Source: DASXBA01 sp046729895 (GTDB lineage: Bacteria; Actinomycetota; Thermoleophilia; Solirubrobacterales; Thermoleophilaceae). From it: a stretch of 7,194 nucleotides of DNA. This document shows, piece after piece, positions 1 through 7,194 of the stretch (within the stretch, counting starts at the first letter, position 1; every line of letters starts with the position of its first letter). The notes beneath the pieces were generated by a model. The model ran no database searches. It saw nothing but the letters and a program-made list of their open reading frames with translations, and had not been told where the DNA came from. A program made the translations under genes and the position numbers. Location of the stretch: contig JBKPHP010000267.1 in NCBI GenBank assembly GCA_046729895.1, positions 1-7,194 of the forward strand, in the 5' to 3' direction.

Positions 1-811
<811 letters not shown>

Positions 812-821
812 GGGTCGGCGG

Positions 822-827
822 AGCTTA
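822..827 (-). promoter_or_regulatory. Possible -10 box for pccB
   Basis: Read on the minus strand this is TAAGCT, matching the actinobacterial TANNNT -10 pattern. It ends 10 bases before the pccB ATG, so transcription would begin within a few bases of the start codon. No -35 element is recognisable, and the gene lacks a Shine-Dalgarno sequence. The motif is short, so chance is a real alternative. Confidence -1.
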
Positions 828-928
828 CGCTGCCGCCCGGGCGGCCGCGTCGTGCTGGCGGTCGGCGCGGTCGGCGGCGGCGCCCATCCTGGCGGTGCCA
901 GGCGGCACGGTACGTGCGGCTCCAGGAA

Positions 929-1765
929 TCAGGCGCGTGAGAACGGGCGGTGGTGGGCGGCGCCCAGGTTGTCGAGCACCTCGTCGAGCACCACCTGGGC
1001 GGTCTCGGGGTCGATACCGGAGGGCTCGGCCTCGGGCTCAGACTCGGCCTCGGCCTCGGGCGTCGGCTCCGACTTCGGTTCGGAGTCCGGTTCGGGCGTC
1101 GATTCGGGTTCTGACGGGACCGGCTCCTCTGCGACAGGTGCTGGCGCCGGCTCGGCCGGGTCGGGATCCACCTCGACCGGCGCGGGCTCCGGATCGGCGA
1201 GAGCTGGTTTCGGATCCGGCTCCGGGTCGCGTTGGGGAGCGGCGTCCCGGCGGCCCCGGTAGGCGCGGATCCAGCGGGCGAAGAGGCCGCGCCGAGACGG
1301 GCGGCCGGGAGGACCCGGATTGGCCTCCGGAGCCTCGGGCGAGGCCTGCTCGACCGGAGCCGGCTCGTTCTGGGGCCGGGGGGCCGGCTCGGCTACGGCC
1401 TCCGGGGCCGGCTCGGCTTCGGGCTCCGGCGCCGGCTCCGCTTCGGGCTCCACGCCGGGCGGCTTCGGGGCTGGTGGCGCCGCGGCCGTCTCCGTAACGG
1501 GCTCCGCCGGGGCCGGCTCCCCGGCCGGCGGCTCCGGGAGCATCGCCTTCAGTCTGACCTTCGTGCCCCAACCGGAGGGATCGATCCACACGCTCCCACT
1601 CGCGTGCTCGCCCTCCCAGTCGACCGAGCTCTCGGGCTCCACCTTGGTGATGCGAATCTCGCCGAACGCCCCCAGGTGCTTGGCCAGGCGCTCGGGCTCG
1701 CTCAGCTCCGCCCACAACTCGGGGGGCGACTTGACGAGCCTTCGCTCCGCGACGAAGTCCGGCAT
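929..1765 (-). CDS. SRPBCC/START-like protein with long Pro/Glu/Ala-rich linker and conserved-looking C-terminal helix
   Basis: A 278-residue protein of unknown function. Residues 1-75 resemble the front part of an SRPBCC (START/polyketide cyclase-like) fold: a first strand, PPELWAELSEPERLAKHLGAFGEI (two helices, 14-37), then strands around VDWEGEHASGSVWIDPSGWGTKVRL (48-72). SRPBCC domains are usually about 140 residues, so the unit looks incomplete. Residues 76-250 are low-complexity Pro/Glu/Ala, probably disordered, broken by a basic segment at 154-173 (RRGLFARWIRAYRGRR). The last 28 residues form a helix, VVLDEVLDNLGAAHH, ending in RPFSRA; they may be the displaced C-terminal helix of the SRPBCC fold. 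No signal peptide or membrane span is seen. The ATG at 1765 is preferred because the open frame upstream of it reads as random Arg-rich sequence; only a weak GGTGG lies before it. It lies between the mutase and pccB on the same strand, suggesting but not proving a link to that pathway. Confidence -1.
   Translation of the reverse strand: MPDFVAERRLVKSPPELWAELSEPERLAKHLGAFGEIRITKVEPESSVDWEGEHASGSVWIDPSGWGTKVRLKAMLPEPPAGEPAPAEPVTETAAAPPAPKPPGVEPEAEPAPEPEAEPAPEAVAEPAPRPQNEPAPVEQASPEAPEANPGPPGRPSRRGLFARWIRAYRGRRDAAPQRDPEPDPKPALADPEPAPVEVDPDPAEPAPAPVAEEPVPSEPESTPEPDSEPKSEPTPEAEAESEPEAEPSGIDPETAQVVLDEVLDNLGAAHHRPFSRA
1016..1540. repeat. Degenerate low-complexity DNA encoding Pro-Glu/Ala-Glu repeats
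   Basis: On the plus strand this stretch is dominated by ggctc/ggcctc words with a loose 6-base period. It encodes imperfect PEAE/PAPE dipeptide-like repeats of the SRPBCC-like protein in two blocks (about residues 77-153 and 174-249), separated by non-repetitive DNA at 1247-1306 that encodes the basic segment. The copies are diverged at silent positions, so this is an old or selected repeat, not a recent expansion. Long open frames on the plus strand here are by-products of the composition. Confidence -1.
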
Positions 1766-1950
1766 CGCCCACCGATTTCGCTCGACGCCCCCCGACTCCT
1801 CCCGGCAGGTCGTCGCGTTGCATCGAGCCGATCCTCGGCGGCGCCGCGACTCGGTTACGTGCTGCCGGGCTCGGCTAGCCGCCGATCCCCCAGGAGGGCC
1901 TCGAGACGCAAATGGTTTCGCCGAGGACCCGGCGCGCCGTGGACGCCGCG
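1766..1950. other. Intergenic gap between mutase and SRPBCC-like gene
   Basis: A 185-bp spacer between the mutase stop codon and the next minus-strand start. I see no open frame with a recognisable product, no stem followed by a T-run, and no clear TANNNT box close to the downstream ATG. A weak bulged inverted repeat (arms 1830-1842 and 1878-1887) is the only structure noted. Whether the downstream genes are read through from the mutase cannot be told from sequence alone. Confidence -1.
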
Positions 1951-3570
<1,620 letters not shown>

Positions 3571-3578
3571 GGGTCGGA

Positions 3579-3584
3579 AGGATA
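3579..3584 (-). promoter_or_regulatory. Possible -10 box for the mutase gene
   Basis: Read on the minus strand this is TATCCT (TANNNT), ending 8 bases before the ATA at 3570. That spacing would place the transcript start at or within two bases of the initiation codon, the arrangement of a leaderless gene. No convincing -35 hexamer is present. Support comes from the gene lacking a Shine-Dalgarno sequence at this position. Confidence -1.
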
Positions 3585-3592
3585 GGGCGGCG

Positions 3593-3598
3593 TAGCAT
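3593..3598 (+). promoter_or_regulatory. Possible -10 box for the moaDE-selA-selB operon
   Basis: TAGCAT fits TANNNT and ends 7 bases before the GTG at 3606, close to the ideal spacing for transcription starting on the first base of the start codon. No Shine-Dalgarno sequence precedes the GTG (the intervening bases are ctccttc), which agrees with a leaderless message. It lies only 8 bp from the oppositely oriented box of the mutase. Confidence -1.
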
Positions 3599-3605
3599 CT
3601 CCTTC

Positions 3606-4244
3606 GTGGAGGTCACCGTCCGCCTGTTCGCCGTCCTCCGCGAGCGCGCCGGCGCATCCGAGCTGACGGTCGAGCTGCCGGAGGGCGCCCGGGTGCGGGA
3701 TGCCGTCTCGGAGCTGGATGGCCTGGCCGAGGGGCTGCCGCTCGTAATGGCGGTCAACCGCGAGTACGCCGAGGAGGACGCGGTGCTCGGCCCCGGCGAC
3801 GAGCTGGCCCTCATCCCCCCGGTGAGCGGCGGAGCCGTGGAGGCGCGGCCCCGGGTTCGGGTGACGGAAGAACCGCTCTCGCTGGACGGGGTGGCGGCTC
3901 GGGTTCGCGATCCACGCGCGGGCGCCGTGGTGACGTTCCAGGGCGTGACCCGTCAGGTCGAGCGGCTCGACTACGAGGCGTACGTCGAGATGGCCGAGGA
4001 ACGGATTGCCGGGATCGCGCGCGAGGCGGCCGACCGGCACGGGCTCTGCGCGGCGGCGGTCGAGCACCGCGTGGGCACGGTGCCGCTGTCCGAGCCGAGC
4101 GTGTGCGTGGCGGTGTCGGCGCCCCATCGCGGCGAGGCATTCGCCGGCGCTCGCGAGATCATCGACCGCGTGAAGGCCGAGGCCCCCATCTGGAAGAAGG
4201 AAGATGAGCGCTGGGTCGAGGGGACAGAGCCGCCCCGAGACTGA
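3606..4244 (+). CDS. moaDE: Fused molybdopterin synthase MoaD-MoaE
   Basis: A 212-residue fusion of both molybdopterin synthase subunits, which converts cyclic pyranopterin monophosphate to molybdopterin in the cytoplasm. The MoaD part is residues 1-76: VTVRLFAVLRERAG at the start, GDELALIPPVSGG at its end, with the ubiquitin-like double glycine at 75-76. The MoaE part is about 84-206: VTFQGVTRQ (109-117), LDYEAYVEMAE, HRGEAF (174-179) and VKAEAPIWKKE (189-199). Lys190 and Lys197 match E. coli MoaE Lys119 and Lys126 in spacing. MoaD carries sulfur as a C-terminal thiocarboxylate, so the buried glycines imply cleavage after Gly76; the fused MoaX of Mycobacterium tuberculosis is known to be cleaved at this place. 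The GTG start directly opens the MoaD strand and sits 7 bases after a TAGCAT box. The 3' end overlaps selA by 41 nt. Confidence -1.
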   Translation: MEVTVRLFAVLRERAGASELTVELPEGARVRDAVSELDGLAEGLPLVMAVNREYAEEDAVLGPGDELALIPPVSGGAVEARPRVRVTEEPLSLDGVAARVRDPRAGAVVTFQGVTRQVERLDYEAYVEMAEERIAGIAREAADRHGLCAAAVEHRVGTVPLSEPSVCVAVSAPHRGEAFAGAREIIDRVKAEAPIWKKEDERWVEGTEPPRD

Positions 4245-5570
4245 GCGGCTGAGGGAGCTGCCCTCGGTCGAGAAGCTCGCCGCGCGGCTCGAGGACGTGC
4301 CGAAGCCGCTCGCCGTGCTGGCCGCCCGCAGGGCGGTCGCGGATGCGCGCGAGCGGATCGCGAGCGGCGAGCCTGCGCCCCGCGATCTCGAGGAGCACGC
4401 CCGCGGCTTGGCCGAGGAAGCCGCCCGCCCGAGCCTGCGACCCGTGCTCAACGCGACCGGCGTCATCGTCCACACGAACCTCGGGCGCGCGCCGTTGTCC
4501 GGCGAGGCGGTGGCGGCCGCCGCCCGGGTGGGAACCGGCTATTCGACCCTGGAGTACGACCTCGAGGAGGGCCGCCGTGGCTCGCGGCAGGAGCACGTCG
4601 AGGGGCTGGTGCGCGAGCTCACGGGCGCCGAGGCGGCCCTGGTGGTGAACAACTGCGCCGCCGCCGTGCTGCTCGCCGCCGCGGCGCTCGCCGGTGGTCG
4701 CGACCTCGTCGTCTCGCGCGGCCAGCTCGTGGAGATCGGCGGCTCGTTCCGGATCCCGGAGGTCGCGGCCCAGTCGGGGGCCAGGCTCGTCGAGGTGGGG
4801 ACCACCAACCGCACGCGGCTCGCCGACTACGAGCGGGCCCTCGGCCCCGACACCGGCGCGATCCTGCGCGCCCACCAGTCCAACTTCCGAACCGTGGGCT
4901 TCACGCAGGAGGTGGCGATCGAAGACCTCTGCGGGCTCGGTCCTCCGGTCATCGACGACGTGGGCTCCGGCGCGCTCGCCGAGGGCGTCCCCGAGCTAGC
5001 CGACGAGCCTCCCGTGCGCCGCTCGGTCGGGGCCGGCTGCGCCGTCGTCTGCTGCTCGGGCGACAAGCTGCTCGGTGGTCCCCAGGCGGGGCTCATGGCC
5101 GGCACGCGAGTGGCGGTGGACCGCTGCCGGTCGCATCCGCTGGCTCGCGCCATGCGCATCGACAAGCTGTCGCTGGCCGCGCTCGAGGCGACCCTGCGCG
5201 CCTACCGCGATCCCCGCGCGGCGAGGGATTCGATACCGGTGCTCCGAATGCTCGCCGCCGGCGAGGATGAGCTCCAGGCGCGGGCCGAGCTGATGCGCGA
5301 GCACCTCGCGGAGGCGGGCGCCGAGGCACGGATCCTGCGCGCCACGGCCAAGGTGGGGGGCGGCGCGCTCCCCCTGCTGGAGCTGGAGGGACCGGTCTGC
5401 GCGGTGGATCCCGGCGAGGTCGGTTTCGATGAGCTCGCGCGGCGGCTGCGGGATGGGGAGCCGCCCGTCGTCGGGCGCGCACGGGAGGGCTGGCTGCTCC
5501 TGGATCCGCGGACGCTGGACGACATGGAGGCGGGCGAGACCGCGCGGGCCGTGGCGGCCGCCATTCGGCC

Positions 5571-5574
<4 letters not shown>
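4204..5574 (+). CDS. selA: L-seryl-tRNA(Sec) selenium transferase
   Basis: PLP-dependent enzyme converting seryl-tRNA(Sec) to selenocysteinyl-tRNA(Sec) with selenophosphate as donor; the bacterial family forms large ring-shaped oligomers. Length is 456 residues, near the E. coli enzyme. An N-terminal helical tRNA-binding region (about 17-75, LPSVEKLAARLEDVP) is followed by RPVLNATGVIVHTNLGRAPL (79-98), YSTLEYDLEEGRRGSR (113-128), SRGQLVEIGGSFRIPEV (171-187), VGTTNRTRLADY (198-209), IDDVGSGAL (250-258) and the PLP-lysine motif SGDKLLGGPQAG with Lys288. The family motif usually written NNNAAAVLL reads NNCAAAVLL here (149-157). The ATG at 4204 has an AAGGA just upstream, is the only good start before the conserved N-terminus, and lies inside the end of moaDE, implying translational coupling. 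The stop overlaps the selB start as TTGA. Confidence -1.
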
Positions 5575-7115
<1,541 letters not shown>

Positions 7116-7152
7116 CTGCCCGGTTCGATCCTCCCGAGGCGCGGCGAAGGGG
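7116..7152. other. Short spacer after selB
   Basis: Thirty-seven bases between the selB stop and the possible convergent stop codon. It holds a T-loop-like word (ggttcgatcc, 7122-7131) but no foldable tRNA around it, and no stem followed by a T-run. Confidence -1.
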
Positions 7153-7194
7153 TTACGGCCCGAACTCGCTCCAGCCGTTTCCGCCGTCCGAGCC
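7153..7194 (-). CDS. Possible C-terminal tail of a convergent gene (13 codons visible)
   Basis: On the minus strand the right edge reads as thirteen codons and a TAA (7155-7153), giving GSDGGNGWSEFGP. Nearly every third position is G or C, as in the real genes here, and a gene convergent with selB would be a normal layout. The fragment is far too short to identify a family, and an open stretch this small can arise by chance. Confidence -1.
   Translation of the reverse strand, partial: GSDGGNGWSEFGP

Noticed and set aside
1830..1887. Bulged inverted repeat in the mutase-SRPBCC spacer considered as a terminator
   Set aside because: The 10-bp arms carry a 3-base bulge and a 35-base loop, and no T-run follows on either strand. 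In DNA this GC-rich such pairs are common.
3811..4475. Minus-strand open frames opposite moaDE and the start of selA
   Set aside because: They lack any recognisable motif and lie fully antisense to well-supported genes; high GC keeps stop codons rare on the other strand.
7119..7140. T-arm-like word ggttcgatcc after selB, considered as part of a tRNA (possibly tRNA-Sec)
   Set aside because: The flanking bases do not form the T stem, and there is no room or matching acceptor and anticodon arm before it, since selB coding sequence runs to 7115.

Overview
The window is a very GC-rich bacterial chromosome fragment. Codon third positions are almost all G or C, GTG and TTG starts occur, and -10-like TANNNT boxes sit directly before start codons that have no Shine-Dalgarno sequence. 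Together with the gene content this suggests a high-GC actinobacterium, possibly of the Thermoleophilia type; that placement is an inference.

The left half (1-3570) lies on the minus strand and concerns propionyl-CoA/methylmalonyl-CoA metabolism. In transcription order it holds the catalytic subunit of a split adenosylcobalamin-dependent methylmalonyl-CoA mutase (3570-1951), a protein with a short SRPBCC/START-like N-terminus, a long Pro/Glu/Ala-rich linker and a conserved-looking C-terminal helix (1765-929), and the N-terminal half of a propionyl-CoA carboxylase-type carboxyltransferase beta subunit (811 to the window edge). Carboxylase and mutase are two steps of the route from propionyl-CoA to succinyl-CoA. 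The epimerase, biotin subunit and small B12-binding mutase subunit are not in view.

The right half (3606-7115) is a tight plus-strand operon: a MoaD-MoaE fusion (molybdopterin synthase), selA and selB. The last two junctions overlap by 41 and 4 nt. SelA makes selenocysteinyl-tRNA(Sec) and SelB delivers it at recoded UGA codons. Pairing them with molybdopterin synthase fits the biogenesis of a molybdenum- and selenocysteine-containing enzyme such as formate dehydrogenase, which would be encoded elsewhere together with selC and selD.

The two halves diverge from a 35-bp spacer that appears to hold two back-to-back promoters. The mutase has no ATG, GTG, TTG or CTG start in frame upstream of its conserved N-terminal residues. 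Its best start is an ATA preceded by the same seven bases that precede the pccB ATG. After selB there is a 79-bp tail, whose end may be the last codons of a convergent gene. I do not see a clearly new biological system; the main oddities are the mutase start, the split SRPBCC-like protein, and a reduced SelB with an altered G4 motif.
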